From Paraburkholderia sprentiae WSM5005 (GTDB lineage: Bacteria > Pseudomonadota > Gammaproteobacteria > Burkholderiales > Burkholderiaceae): 64,000 nucleotides of DNA. The position numbers and the translations under genes are program-made. Location: contig NZ_CP017563.2 of the NCBI RefSeq assembly GCF_001865575.2, positions 310,001 through 374,000 of the forward strand, given 5' to 3'. The notes under the pieces were generated by a model. That model saw only the letters and a program-made list of their open reading frames with translations. It did not search any database and was not told where the DNA came from. Each line of letters opens with the position of its first letter. Position 1 is the stretch's first letter. Below, piece after piece: positions 9,245 to 18,720 of this stretch.

Positions 9245-9723
9245 GACAATAGCGCGGGCTGCCGCGAGACGGCCCACCAAAAGATCTGTAGAGAAGTAGG
9301 GGAGTCCTGCGGATCGCGAGTGCGTCGCGCGAGCCGGTCGGGACATTCGATGTGCGGCCGCGCGCGGTCTTTCGTTGCGACCGTTCACTGCGTCCGGCAA
9401 GTCATGCCTGTCTGTCGGCATAGACGACGCGCGGCAGCAGGGTTGTGCGGAAATAAAATCGTTCTTCTCGCAACGGACGAACTGCGGAAAGATTTCACTC
9501 TGCTTGCACGGCTTGCGAATCGCGCGATGTCTTGGTCCGACGATGCCCCGCCGCGCGATGCGCCAATCCGACGAATACCTCCCCGTAACCTCGGCTTTTC
9601 GAACGATTGAGCGCCGGTGATGTAACCGACAATTCGTAGGTATGCGAGGCGAGTCGCAGCGCGCGGCTGTCTCCCGAACGACGAAACGGTATTCGTCACC
9701 ACGTGCACTTTGTCGAGGCAGGC
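9245..9723. other. Intergenic region between the hydrolase and kfrA-like genes
   Basis: This 479-base stretch should hold the promoters of the two divergent flanking genes. The open frames that cross it have no start with a ribosome site and no recognisable product. I see no strong promoter or repeat. Confidence 0.5.
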
Positions 9724-11004
9724 ATGTCAAGCAACATTACGATCACGGACGAACTCGTCGCTGAAATCGCAAATCGGATGGCCGACGAGGGCCAGAAAGT
9801 GTCTCCCGTCGCGATCTGGTCAGAAGTCCATACAGGTTCGGTGGTCGCGGTGGCCGCGGCATTGCGCAAGTGGCGCGAAACGCGCGCCCCGCGGATGCCA
9901 CAGGTCGTCGAACGTCCTACCTTGCCGGAAACCGTGACGCACACCATGCGTGATGCGCTCGACCGGCTGTGGACGTCAGCGCAGGACGAAGCCGAACGCG
10001 CCGTGGCGCGACGCCTCGCCGCGATGCGCCAGCGTGTCGAGGACGCAAGCAGCGAGCGCGATGACGCGCTCGCGGAACTGCAAACCACCGTCCAGGAACT
10101 CGATGCGCTGCAAGTCCAATTGGACAAGATGACGAGCGCCTACGACGAGAAGGTCGATACCGTGGCGGGGCTCGAAGAGGACATCGCGCTGGCGGTGCAA
10201 CGGACCGACGCGGCGGAAAAGCGCGCGCAGGAACTCGCTGGACGCGTTTCGCTGCTCGAAGCGGAACTGGAACGCGCGGCACTCGCCGCACAGCGCGGAG
10301 CGCTTTCGTTCGAGGAGACGGACGCCGCAGGCGAGGGCGAGGGGGCGAGCGAGTCGGCTGGGTCGGTTGTCGAAACGCGGGCCGGAGAAACGGAGCGCGC
10401 GGCGCTCGAGGCGGCGCATTCGGAAGCGGTCGCTCGTCTTGAAAGCGAGCTCGAAGCGATTCGCGCGCAGTTGCAGACAGAGCAGGAAGCGCACGCCGCC
10501 CGACGGGAAGAGGTGATGGGCGCGCAGGCTGAGCGGGATGCCGCCGCACTTGAATTGCAGAATGTCCAGACGCAAATCGCCAGTTTGACCGATCAACGCG
10601 ATGCGGGCGCCTCTGAAATCGCGGTGGCTGTCGACTCGGCGGAGCTCGACGCATTGAAGGCGCAGATGTCGCGCGACGCAAAAGCGCATTCCGCCGCCAT
10701 TGCCGAAGCGCGGGAGACCGTCGGGAAATGGTCCGACTACGCGAACGGACTGAAACAGCAACTGGCACAGGCGAATGAAAAAATGATCGTCGTCCTTGCC
10801 CGTAGCGCAGGCGAAGCGTCATTGAGCCGCCGGCTTGCCGCCGAACTCGGCCGGGTCGAGCCGCAGCATGAATTGCTGCGCAATGAAACTCAGCAGCAAG
10901 TGGTTGTCGAAGCGATCAACGCTCACCTCGAGAAACAAGGCTACCGCTACGATGTGAATACGGGAGCGGTGTCGAAGCTGGACACCGAAAGGTCGTCGGC
11001 GTGA
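9724..11004 (+). CDS. KfrA-like DNA-binding coiled-coil protein
   Basis: This 426-residue protein combines a small N-terminal helix-turn-helix region with a long alpha-helical coiled coil. Residues 1-60 (ITDELVAEIANRMADEG, then AIWSEVHTGSVVAVAAALRKWRE) fit the KfrA_N domain described in plasmid RP4/R751 KfrA. Residues about 75-360 are almost entirely A/E/R/Q/L heptad sequence. KfrA proteins autoregulate and are tied to partition or nucleoid-like structure on plasmids; chromosomal homologues in Burkholderiaceae have unclear roles. I prefer the ATG at 9724, preceded by GAGGCAGG, over 9703. It stands alone, with no parA/parB beside it. Confidence 0.75.
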   Translation: MSSNITITDELVAEIANRMADEGQKVSPVAIWSEVHTGSVVAVAAALRKWRETRAPRMPQVVERPTLPETVTHTMRDALDRLWTSAQDEAERAVARRLAAMRQRVEDASSERDDALAELQTTVQELDALQVQLDKMTSAYDEKVDTVAGLEEDIALAVQRTDAAEKRAQELAGRVSLLEAELERAALAAQRGALSFEETDAAGEGEGASESAGSVVETRAGETERAALEAAHSEAVARLESELEAIRAQLQTEQEAHAARREEVMGAQAERDAAALELQNVQTQIASLTDQRDAGASEIAVAVDSAELDALKAQMSRDAKAHSAAIAEARETVGKWSDYANGLKQQLAQANEKMIVVLARSAGEASLSRRLAAELGRVEPQHELLRNETQQQVVVEAINAHLEKQGYRYDVNTGAVSKLDTERSSA

Positions 11005-11097
11005 CGCCTGATAGCTGCTCGGTGACGGCGAGATAGGGAGCTGATGTTCGCTTATTTAGGCGGCCCGCCGAATACAGATTCAGGGTTATCCCGCCTT

Positions 11098-11126
11098 ATG
11101 CAAAAATTGCATAGCCATATGCAACA
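11098..11126. promoter_or_regulatory. Palindromic operator-like site upstream of the symporter gene
   Basis: ATGCAA-AAA-TTGCAT (11098-11112) is a perfect 15-base inverted repeat, followed by a third half-site ATATGCAA at 11118-11125. It lies 70-100 bases upstream of the symporter start, where an activator or repressor dimer would be expected. The form fits a LysR- or GntR-type operator, but no such regulator gene is in the window. Confidence 0.45.
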
Positions 11127-11196
11127 CTAGCATTCACGTCTTTTCTGCCGTCTCTAGAATTCCGTCCAGACATAAATAATCCCAGGACGGAGACAC

Positions 11197-12492
11197 ATGA
11201 AGAATCGGCTCACCCTCTACATCCTCGCCGGCATGGTGCTCGGCGTGGCCGTCGGTTACGTCTGCCATCGCACCGCGGCCGATGCCGCGCAGGCGAAAGA
11301 GATCGCCGGCTACTTTTCCATCGTCACCGATATCTTCCTGCGGCTCGTGAAGATGATCATCGCGCCGCTCGTGTTTGCCACGCTCGTGTCAGGTCTCGCC
11401 GGCATGGAAGGCACGAGCGACGTGCGCCGGATCGGTCTGCGCTCCATCGCGTGGTTCCTGTGCGCGTCGCTGTTCTCCCTCGCGCTCGGCCTCGTGCTCG
11501 CGAATCTGCTGCAGCCGGGCGCGGGTTTGCACATGACCCAGACGAGCGCTGACGTGGCCACTGGTCTCAACACGTCCAGCCTCAACTTCAAGGACTTCGT
11601 GACACACGCGTTCCCCACCAGCATCGTCGATGCGATGGCGCGCAACGATATCCTCCAGATTCTCGTCTTCTCGGTGATGTTCGGGATCGTGCTCAGCGTG
11701 ATCAAGTCGGACCCACGCGTCGCGCCGTTGATCGCGGGCGTCGAAGGGCTCGTGCCCACCATGCTAAAGCTGACCGATTACGTGATGCGTCTCGCGCCTG
11801 TGGGTGTGTTCGGCGCGCTCGCATCGGCGATCACGGTGCATGGCCTCGACGTACTGACGACGTACGGCAAGCTCGTCGCCAGCTTCTACACCGGGCTCGC
11901 GCTGCTGTGGGCAGTGCTGATCCTCGCCGGATACGCGTTTCTCGGCAAGCCGATCTGGGCCTTGCTCAAGGCGATCCGCGAACCCGCGATGCTGGCGTTC
12001 TCCACCGCGAGCAGCGAGGCGGCGTATCCACGCCTGACGGAGAAGCTGGAGGAATTCGGTGTCGACAAGAAAGTGGTCGGCTTCACGTTGCCGCTCGGCT
12101 ATGCGTTCAATCTCGACGGCTCGATGATGTACCAGGCGTTCGCCGCGATCTTCATCGCGCAGGCGTTCGGCATCGACATGCCGATCAGCACGCAGATCGT
12201 GATGCTGCTCGTGCTGATGGTGAGCAGCAAGGGGATGGCGGGCGTCGCGCGCGGATCGGTGGTCGTCGTCGCGGCCGTGGCGCCGATGTTCCATCTGCCG
12301 CCATCGGGCGTCGTGCTGGTGCTCGCGATCGACCAGATTCTCGACATGGGGCGCACCGCGACCAACGTGATCGGCAACAGCATCGCGACCGCAGCGATCG
12401 CGAAGTGGGAGGGCCAGCGCGTGGCGCGGCAGGCACGCCGCGCGCCGATGGCGACGACTTCGTTCGGCCCGTTCGAAGGCGAGGCGAAATGA
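11197..12492 (+). CDS. Dicarboxylate/amino acid:cation symporter (DAACS family)
   Basis: This 431-residue membrane transporter belongs to the DctA/GltP family, which takes up C4-dicarboxylates or acidic amino acids with protons or sodium. Visible family features are FLRLVKMIIAPLVFATLVSGLAGM near residue 50, the serine-rich re-entrant loop AFSTASSEAAYPRL near 268, NLDGSMMYQAFAAIFIAQAFG, and the C-terminal DQILDMGRTATNVIGNSIAT segment that binds the substrate carboxylate. Because aspA and an asparaginase follow on the same strand, aspartate or asparagine is a better guess than succinate. The start has a strong ribosome site (GGACGGAG). A palindromic operator candidate sits upstream. Confidence 0.88.
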   Translation: MKNRLTLYILAGMVLGVAVGYVCHRTAADAAQAKEIAGYFSIVTDIFLRLVKMIIAPLVFATLVSGLAGMEGTSDVRRIGLRSIAWFLCASLFSLALGLVLANLLQPGAGLHMTQTSADVATGLNTSSLNFKDFVTHAFPTSIVDAMARNDILQILVFSVMFGIVLSVIKSDPRVAPLIAGVEGLVPTMLKLTDYVMRLAPVGVFGALASAITVHGLDVLTTYGKLVASFYTGLALLWAVLILAGYAFLGKPIWALLKAIREPAMLAFSTASSEAAYPRLTEKLEEFGVDKKVVGFTLPLGYAFNLDGSMMYQAFAAIFIAQAFGIDMPISTQIVMLLVLMVSSKGMAGVARGSVVVVAAVAPMFHLPPSGVVLVLAIDQILDMGRTATNVIGNSIATAAIAKWEGQRVARQARRAPMATTSFGPFEGEAK

Positions 12493-12607
12493 GCGGCATC
12501 GAGCCTCACTAACCCAACCGCATCAACCAGTCAGCGCGACGGACCTGCACACGACGTGTGCCGGATGACCCCGCTCGCCTGTCGATTTCAGAACCTGAGA
12601 GGAATTC

Positions 12608-14026
12608 ATGCTTGCACCGACCGAACGTATCGAACACGACCTTCTCGGCGATCTCGCCGTGCCCGCGAGCGCGTATTACGGCGTGCACACGCTGCGCGCG
12701 CTGCAAAACTTTCCTATCACGGGCATGCCGATTTCCGTGTATCCGAACCTCGTCAATGCACTGGCGAGCGTGAAGCAAGCCGCCGCGCTCGCGAATCATG
12801 ATCTCGGCCTTTTGAGCGAAGTGAAGACGCAGGCGATCGTGCACGCCTGCACGCAAGTGCGCTCCGGCGCCGCGCACGAGCATTTTGTCGTCGATGTCAT
12901 TCAGGGCGGCGCGGGAACGTCGACCAACATGAACGCGAACGAGGTGATCGCCAATCTCGCGCTCGAGCATCTCGGACAACAGCGCGGCGAATACGCGGTT
13001 CTTCATCCGAACGAGGATGTGAATCTCGGTCAGAGCACCAACGACGTTTATCCGACCGCGCTGAAGATCGCCACGCACGTGGGAATCATGCAGCTCGTCG
13101 ACGCAATGGGCGTGTTGCGCGCATCCTTCGAACGCAAGGCGGTGGAATTCGGCAACGACCTGAAGATGGGCCGCACGCAGCTTCAGGACGCCGTACCGAT
13201 GACGCTCGGCCAGGAATTCAGTACTTTCGCGGTGATGCTCGGCGAAGACCAGGAACGGCTCAAGGAAGCGGCCCAGCTTATCTGCGAGATCAATCTCGGC
13301 GCGACGGCGATCGGCACCGGCATCAACACGCATCCGCAATACGCGCAGCTTGCATGCAGACACCTGAGCGAAATCACCGGTATTGCGTTGACCACGTCGC
13401 CCAATCTGATCGAAGCGACGCAGGATGTCGGCTCGTTCGTGCAACTCTCCGGCGTATTGAAGCGCGTCGCCGTAAAACTCTCGAAGACCTGCAACGACCT
13501 TCGCCTGCTGTCGAGCGGTCCCCGCGCGGGTCTTGGCGAAATCAACCTGCCGCCGGTGCAGGCGGGCTCGAGCATCATGCCGGGCAAGGTGAATCCGGTG
13601 ATTCCGGAGGTCGTCAACCAGATCGCGTTCGAAGTTATCGGCAACGATGTGACCGTGAGTTTCGCCGCCGAAGCCGGGCAGCTCCAGCTCAACGCGTTCG
13701 AGCCGATCATCGCGCACAGCCTGTTCAAGAGCGTCGCGCACCTGCGTGCGGGGTGCCTTACCCTGGCGTCGAAATGCGTCGACGGCATTACCGCAAATCG
13801 TGAGCGGCTGCGCGCGATCGTCGAGAACTCGGTCGGCATCGTGACCGCGCTGAACCCGTACATCGGCTATATGCACTCGACCGAAATCGCGAGAGAAGCG
13901 CTTACGTCGGGCAAAAGCGTCGCGCAGATCGTGGTCGACAAAGGGTTGTTGAGTCAGGCGCAGCTCGACGAGATCCTTCAACCCGCCATGCTGACGCAAC
14001 CGAGAAAAATGACGTCGGCGGGTTGA
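12608..14026 (+). CDS. aspA: Aspartate ammonia-lyase
   Basis: This 472-residue cytoplasmic lyase converts L-aspartate to fumarate and ammonia. It starts with the class-II fumarase/aspartase pattern (RIEHDLLGDLAVPASAYYGVHTLRA), has the substrate-loop sequence GGAGTSTNMNANEV, LGQSTNDVYPTA, and the signature GSSIMPGKVNP that contains the catalytic serine. The order of motifs and the length favour aspartase over fumarase C, and the neighbours (acidic amino-acid symporter and asparaginase) agree. The ribosome site AGAGGA precedes the ATG. It lies 115 bases after the symporter and 43 before the asparaginase gene, so co-transcription is likely. Confidence 0.92.
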   Translation: MLAPTERIEHDLLGDLAVPASAYYGVHTLRALQNFPITGMPISVYPNLVNALASVKQAAALANHDLGLLSEVKTQAIVHACTQVRSGAAHEHFVVDVIQGGAGTSTNMNANEVIANLALEHLGQQRGEYAVLHPNEDVNLGQSTNDVYPTALKIATHVGIMQLVDAMGVLRASFERKAVEFGNDLKMGRTQLQDAVPMTLGQEFSTFAVMLGEDQERLKEAAQLICEINLGATAIGTGINTHPQYAQLACRHLSEITGIALTTSPNLIEATQDVGSFVQLSGVLKRVAVKLSKTCNDLRLLSSGPRAGLGEINLPPVQAGSSIMPGKVNPVIPEVVNQIAFEVIGNDVTVSFAAEAGQLQLNAFEPIIAHSLFKSVAHLRAGCLTLASKCVDGITANRERLRAIVENSVGIVTALNPYIGYMHSTEIAREALTSGKSVAQIVVDKGLLSQAQLDEILQPAMLTQPRKMTSAG

Positions 14027-14069
14027 GCGAAGGGCACGCGACTCTTTTAAACGATAGATGAGGTGAGAG

Positions 14070-15191
14070 ATGAACATCGACACGATCGATCGATCAGCCA
14101 TGCGGCTGTGCGTTTCGGCGGCACTGCTGATCGCGGGACTTGCCGCGGGCACTTGCGTGAGGGCGGCCGACGCGCCATCGCAACAGGCAAGCGCCGTCAC
14201 CGCCGCGCCGCGCGTTCTGTTGCTGGCCACCGGCGGCACGATCTCCGGCACCGCCGATCCCCGCTCGGCGATCGGCTACAACTCGGGCAACGTGAAGGGG
14301 CAGGAACTGGTGCGCGGCGTTCCGGGCATCGAGAAGCTCGCAAGCATCAGCGCGGAGCAGATCTCGAACGTCGGCTCGCAGGACATGAACGACAAGATCT
14401 GGTTGCAGCTTGCGCGGCGGATCAACGAGGCGTTCGAGCGCAACGAAGCTGACGCCGTCGTGATCACGCACGGCACCGATACGATCGAAGAAACGGCGTT
14501 CTTCCTGAACAACGTGCTGCGCTCCGACAAGCCGGTGGTGCTGGTCGGCTCCATGCGGCCGGGCGGTTCCACGAGCGCGGACGGTCCTAACAATCTGTAC
14601 GAAGCCGTCGAAGTGGCGGCGAGCGCGCAGTCGCACGGCAGAGGCGTGATGGTCGTCATGAACGACCAGATTCACGCGCCGCGCTGGATCACGAAGACCC
14701 ATACCACGGCGGTACAGGCGTTCGCGTCGCCGAACGCGGGCGCGATCGGTTATGTCGATCCGGCAAGCGTGCGCTTCGTCGCGCCGGCGGCGTCATCGAC
14801 GCGCGCTGCGCTCAGCCTGCCCGCGGATGGGCAATTGCCGCGCGTCGATATCGTCTACGCCCACAGCAACATGGACGGCCGCCAGATCGATCATGCGATC
14901 GCCGACGGCGCGAAGGGCATCGTCGTAGCGGGTGAAGGCGATGGTGACATGTCGAAGGAAGCGCTCGCGGCGCTCGACCGCGCGGCGGCCAAAGGCATCG
15001 TGGTGGTTCGCTCGACGCGCCTGGTGTCGGGCTTCGTGAACCGCAACGTCGAGGTGGATGACGACAAGCGCGGATTCGTGGCGTCGCTCGATCTGAATCC
15101 GCAGAAGGCGCGCTTGCTGACGCAATTGCTGGTGGCCAACGGCGTGACCGACCCGGTCAAGGTACAGCAGGCGTTTAGCGCGACCTGGTGA
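14070..15191 (+). CDS. ansB: L-asparaginase type II, periplasmic
   Basis: This 373-residue enzyme hydrolyses L-asparagine, and perhaps glutamine, to the acid and ammonia. An N-terminal signal peptide (about residues 1-31, ending ...GTCVRA) directs it to the periplasm, as in type II enzymes. The two catalytic threonine signatures are present: LLLATGGTISGTADP near residue 50 and VVITHGTDTIEETAFFL near 130. SNMDGRQID and RSTRLVSGFVNRN fit the tetramer's C-terminal domain. Together with the symporter and aspA it forms a pathway: asparagine to aspartate outside, uptake, then fumarate inside. It ends 60 bases before the convergent patatin gene. Confidence 0.9.
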   Translation: MNIDTIDRSAMRLCVSAALLIAGLAAGTCVRAADAPSQQASAVTAAPRVLLLATGGTISGTADPRSAIGYNSGNVKGQELVRGVPGIEKLASISAEQISNVGSQDMNDKIWLQLARRINEAFERNEADAVVITHGTDTIEETAFFLNNVLRSDKPVVLVGSMRPGGSTSADGPNNLYEAVEVAASAQSHGRGVMVVMNDQIHAPRWITKTHTTAVQAFASPNAGAIGYVDPASVRFVAPAASSTRAALSLPADGQLPRVDIVYAHSNMDGRQIDHAIADGAKGIVVAGEGDGDMSKEALAALDRAAAKGIVVVRSTRLVSGFVNRNVEVDDDKRGFVASLDLNPQKARLLTQLLVANGVTDPVKVQQAFSATW

Positions 15192-15250
15192 TCTGTTGGG
15201 CGCGGCGGCGGGGGCGCCGGATCGGATCGGTCTTGCGCCGCCTGTCCTTT

Positions 15251-16375
15251 TCAGTCTCGTTGCGCGTTCGGGTTGCCGCTGTGCTTGAGCGTCGGATCGA
15301 GCAACGAACCCTTGATGTCAAACGAAGACGTTTGCCCGAGCTTTGCGTAGTCATTTTCGAGCCATACGTCCGCCACTTCGCGTCCACGCTCGAAGAGCGT
15401 TTTGAGCAATGGCCAGGACGTGCTGCTCTTCGAGACAAAGCCGAACTTCGCGAGAAAATCGTCGTCGCGAATCAGGTGAAACCGCACTGGCTTGAACCGG
15501 CTTTTGCGCGCCGCTTCCTCGCCGACCGAGTCGAGCACGCGGTTGACTGCTTCGATCGCGTTGATCTCCAGCACCACGGATGCGTTGAAACCGATTTCGT
15601 TGAGCCGGTCGAGAATGCCGCGCGCGTCTTTGGGCGGCATGTCGTGGCGCACGAACGGATTCGCGAGAACGAGGATCAGGTCCTGGGCATGGCCGATCAA
15701 CGGCGCCAGAGGCGGGTTGCCGAGATAGCCGCCGTCCCAGTACGGTATGCCGTCCACGCTCACGGCGCGAAACTCGCTCGGCAGGCATGCGGAAGCGCGC
15801 AATACGTCGATGGAAATGTCGGGGCGTGTGAAGATCGCGCGCTGGTTGGTTCGTACATCGGTTGCGCAAATGAACAGTTGCGGGCCATCGCGCGTCGTAT
15901 TGAGCGTGGCGAGAACCGGTTCGGGGAGGGCCGAACGAATCACCGGACCGAGCGGATCGCGGTAGAACGGATTGCCGTAAGGCGAAGCGACGAGTCCCAC
16001 GGCCTCCAGCACGATGGGGGCGGGGTTCCAGTCGATGTTCCAGCCGCCGAATGGGCCGGGTTCGGAAAAGCCGAACAGCGCATTGCCCGCGAGCGCGCCG
16101 GCGCGCGACACCGCCTCCCAAAACGCGCGCAGCATCTCGCGTGCTGTCGTTGCCCCGCTGGTTGCGAGACCCGCCGCGCACAGCGTCGCATTGATTCCGC
16201 CCGCGCTGGCGCCGCTAATTGCCGCGATGTCGAATGGCGTTGCCTGCGACGACGCCTCCAGCAGACGGTCGAGCACCCCCCACGTGAAGGCGCCGTGCGA
16301 GCCGCCGCCTTGCAGGGCGAACGCGACCTTGGGGCGTTTCTTTCGCGTCGAGTTCCGGGGTTCGTCCATCGCCAT
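15251..16375 (-). CDS. Patatin-like phospholipase
   Basis: This 374-residue protein has all the marks of a patatin-type serine acyl hydrolase: the oxyanion-hole glycine run GGGSHGAFTWGVLDRLLE near residue 20, the nucleophile elbow GASAGGINA (GxSxG) and the DGGYLGNPPLAPLI motif that provides the catalytic aspartate of the Ser-Asp dyad. No signal peptide is visible, so a cytoplasmic or membrane-associated lipase or thioesterase role is likely. Its substrate is unknown. It is transcribed alone, convergent with ansB. Confidence 0.88.
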   Translation of the reverse strand: MAMDEPRNSTRKKRPKVAFALQGGGSHGAFTWGVLDRLLEASSQATPFDIAAISGASAGGINATLCAAGLATSGATTAREMLRAFWEAVSRAGALAGNALFGFSEPGPFGGWNIDWNPAPIVLEAVGLVASPYGNPFYRDPLGPVIRSALPEPVLATLNTTRDGPQLFICATDVRTNQRAIFTRPDISIDVLRASACLPSEFRAVSVDGIPYWDGGYLGNPPLAPLIGHAQDLILVLANPFVRHDMPPKDARGILDRLNEIGFNASVVLEINAIEAVNRVLDSVGEEAARKSRFKPVRFHLIRDDDFLAKFGFVSKSSTSWPLLKTLFERGREVADVWLENDYAKLGQTSSFDIKGSLLDPTLKHSGNPNAQRD

Positions 16376-16551
16376 GGCTCCTTCGCGTCTTCATCGCGTT
16401 CCCGGCCATCTTACGCGTACGCGACGATTCCAGCACGCCATAGCGGACCGCCGTCGATCCATGCGGTGACCCCCGGCTCCGCAGGCAATGGAATAAGCGG
16501 CAAGCGCATGCAAATACTTCAAGTGGTGAGCCTGCGCTATGCCGCGACGGT

Positions 16552-17052
16552 TCACTGTTGTTGCTTCGCCTTCTGGTTGCCTGCGTTTTCGGCGAACTGG
16601 GTTAGCTTGAGGTCGGTCGCCTTTTCTTCGTCCAAGGTCTCTTTCAACAGCTTCACGGCTTCAGTGAAACCGAGTTGCTTGCCGATCGCGCAAAGACTGC
16701 CGTAGGCAGCGATCTCATAGTGTTCGACCTTCTGCGCAGCCGCCACGAGACCCGCATCTAGCACCGGACCCTTTTCAATCTCATCGATGAGTTCTTGCCC
16801 TTCCTCGATGAGTCCTTCCATCGCGACGCACTTCATTCTCTTCAGGCGGATGTTGCAGGTCTCGACCACCTGATCGATACGTTGCACCTGTCCATGCGTT
16901 TCCTCGAGGTGAGTCTTGAACGCATCGCTGAGTGCCGGATCGGACGCGGCGCGCGACAGTTTCGCCAGTGCGCGCGTCAACTGTTTCTCCGCACTGTAGA
17001 TATCCGACAGCATATGAATGAAAAGATCGTCGACCGTCTTACGTTGAGACAT
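16552..17052 (-). CDS. YciE-like ferritin-family protein (DUF892)
   Basis: This 166-residue, mostly helical protein resembles E. coli YciE: TVDDLFIHMLSDIYSAEKQLTRALAKLSRAASDPAL followed by HLEETHGQVQRIDQV and KVEHYEIAAYGSLCAIGKQLG. The EKQ...E...EH pattern fits the di-iron helices of the DUF892 group, which is linked to stress and stationary phase. I chose the ATG at 17052, preceded by AGGAGCG, over the upstream ATG at 17094. Its exact function is not established. Confidence 0.82.
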   Translation of the reverse strand: MSQRKTVDDLFIHMLSDIYSAEKQLTRALAKLSRAASDPALSDAFKTHLEETHGQVQRIDQVVETCNIRLKRMKCVAMEGLIEEGQELIDEIEKGPVLDAGLVAAAQKVEHYEIAAYGSLCAIGKQLGFTEAVKLLKETLDEEKATDLKLTQFAENAGNQKAKQQQ

Positions 17053-17179
17053 TTCGCGCTCCTGAGAAGTTGGGGAGAGCCTGGAATGTCGCAACCGCTG
17101 TGCCCGAAACCGGCAGAACGTCGTCGATGCCAGAGTGTTTCACCGGCTAGACCGCGGTTAAGCGTGAGCGCGTCGCGGC

Positions 17180-18415
17180 CTACCGTGACGGGCGGTCGTG
17201 CGCGAACCCTCTGCAGTGCCCGAGGTAGTCAACTTCATGCACCGCCATCAGTTCCACGATGCTGCGCCATAGCCAAGGCGGGGCGGTGCGTGATTCCTCT
17301 CGGCCCTTTCCCAGTTCGGCAAGCCATGCCGCGCGCGTGCCGGTGTCCATCTGCCGCGCATGCGCCCGACCGACGACCAGCGCGAGGAAATGCGCAGCCT
17401 TCACGGCATCGTCTTCGGAGAGCCGTTCCGACTCCAGCTTCAGGTCCTGCCGCATCAGTTCGCGAACAACGACGGTGCAACCATCCAGCCGGGCCGCAAT
17501 CATCCGCTCGCCGAGCATTGGGGTGAGATGCCGCGCGCCCTCCAGGACGCGCTTTGCGTTATCGCGCGGAATGCTTGCGCCATCCCGTTGGGGCGCCGCG
17601 GCTGCGGCCGCTTGCTTGATGTCGACCAGGTACGGCGGGCCGTCGGATGGACATGTGTCATCGACGTTCAACAGAACGGCATAGCGGCGCCGTCCGAGCG
17701 AGCTGCAGCCTTTCACCCAGTACGCGGCATCGAGTACCTCGATCTTCGGGGCAGCGTTCGTTCTGCCGGTCAGCGCCGCATGAATGCGGGGCGCCGACTC
17801 GCTCTCGAAGAGAGCGTGAATCGCCACACGTTCCGCGTCGGATAGCGGCCAGAATCGCTTCCCGAGCGGTATTGCCGGTCGACTGTTGTCGATGGTCTGC
17901 CGATCCATTCGATGCCACGACCGATGCAGCGCCTCGTCCATGGCGATCTTCGCGACGTCGGGGCGTTGCGCCTTTTTTGTCGCGTCGCTGCGGCTGTCGT
18001 CGAACGCCTGTTCATAACCATCGGCAAGCGCATCGATCATGCTGCTGATGATCACGCCGGGCAGGTCCGAGCTGCGTGCGGCCGTGGCGAGTGACAGTCC
18101 CAGCCGCAGCAGGTCGTGCAGGGGATTGCCAATCACACTCTGGTCAAGATCGCGGATCTGGATTGCAACGTTGCCTGTCGCGTCGGCGACCGGACCCAGA
18201 TTGCCGAGATGGCAGTCACCGCCGATCCACACGGCCGGTCCTTCGGGCAATCGGCCGCGAGGCTGGCTATCGAGCCAGGCGTAGAAGCGAGAAGCACTGC
18301 CGCGGACATAGGCATGCGCCGAGCGGGCCATCTTTTGTCTGCGACGTGCGGTGAGCAGCGGTTGCCTTTCATCGGGGCCGGGCAGCGCTTTAATTTTTGC
18401 GGATTTCCGTGTCAC
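17180..18415 (-). CDS. DUF2252 family protein
   Basis: This 411-residue protein matches the DUF2252 family, which has a kinase-like/phosphotransferase fold. Visible features are KMARSAHAYVRGSASRFYAWL, the DCHLGNLGPV segment that looks like the H-x-x-N catalytic loop of aminoglycoside-kinase-like proteins, IQIRDLDQSVIGNPLHDLLRL, and DIKQAAAAAAP. The start is GTG at 18415, with AGGGGAAG upstream. It follows the YciE-like gene in the same direction after 127 bases. The molecular role of the family is not known to me. Confidence 0.75.
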   Translation of the reverse strand: MTRKSAKIKALPGPDERQPLLTARRRQKMARSAHAYVRGSASRFYAWLDSQPRGRLPEGPAVWIGGDCHLGNLGPVADATGNVAIQIRDLDQSVIGNPLHDLLRLGLSLATAARSSDLPGVIISSMIDALADGYEQAFDDSRSDATKKAQRPDVAKIAMDEALHRSWHRMDRQTIDNSRPAIPLGKRFWPLSDAERVAIHALFESESAPRIHAALTGRTNAAPKIEVLDAAYWVKGCSSLGRRRYAVLLNVDDTCPSDGPPYLVDIKQAAAAAAPQRDGASIPRDNAKRVLEGARHLTPMLGERMIAARLDGCTVVVRELMRQDLKLESERLSEDDAVKAAHFLALVVGRAHARQMDTGTRAAWLAELGKGREESRTAPPWLWRSIVELMAVHEVDYLGHCRGFAHDRPSR

Positions 18416-18720
18416 GACGCTTCCCCTAGGTTCTTGCTGTAACTACCGGCGTGCGGTGGCCGTGTAGCCGCTGCACGAGCGGCTCCGACGGTTGATCGGC
18501 GAGCAAAAACGAGGCCTGAAGCGTTATTGGCGTGAACCGCTGCGAGCCGTGCGTTGGCCGGCAGGTTCATCGCCGCGGGAATGTGCGTTGCTCGACTCAC
18601 ATCGGCTAAGAACCCGAATTGGGAGACGCACCGCGAATGCGGCCAAAGAGGTTCTCAAGCGAGCGGAACGCCAGCCATGCCCGGCGCTCGCCCAGCCTGT
18701 CGGTTTGCGGGAGAAAGGAA
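18416..18720. other. Intergenic region between divergent DUF2252 and small-protein genes
   Basis: This stretch of 305 bases presumably contains both promoters. I find no convincing promoter elements, palindromes or small genes. Confidence 0.45.
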
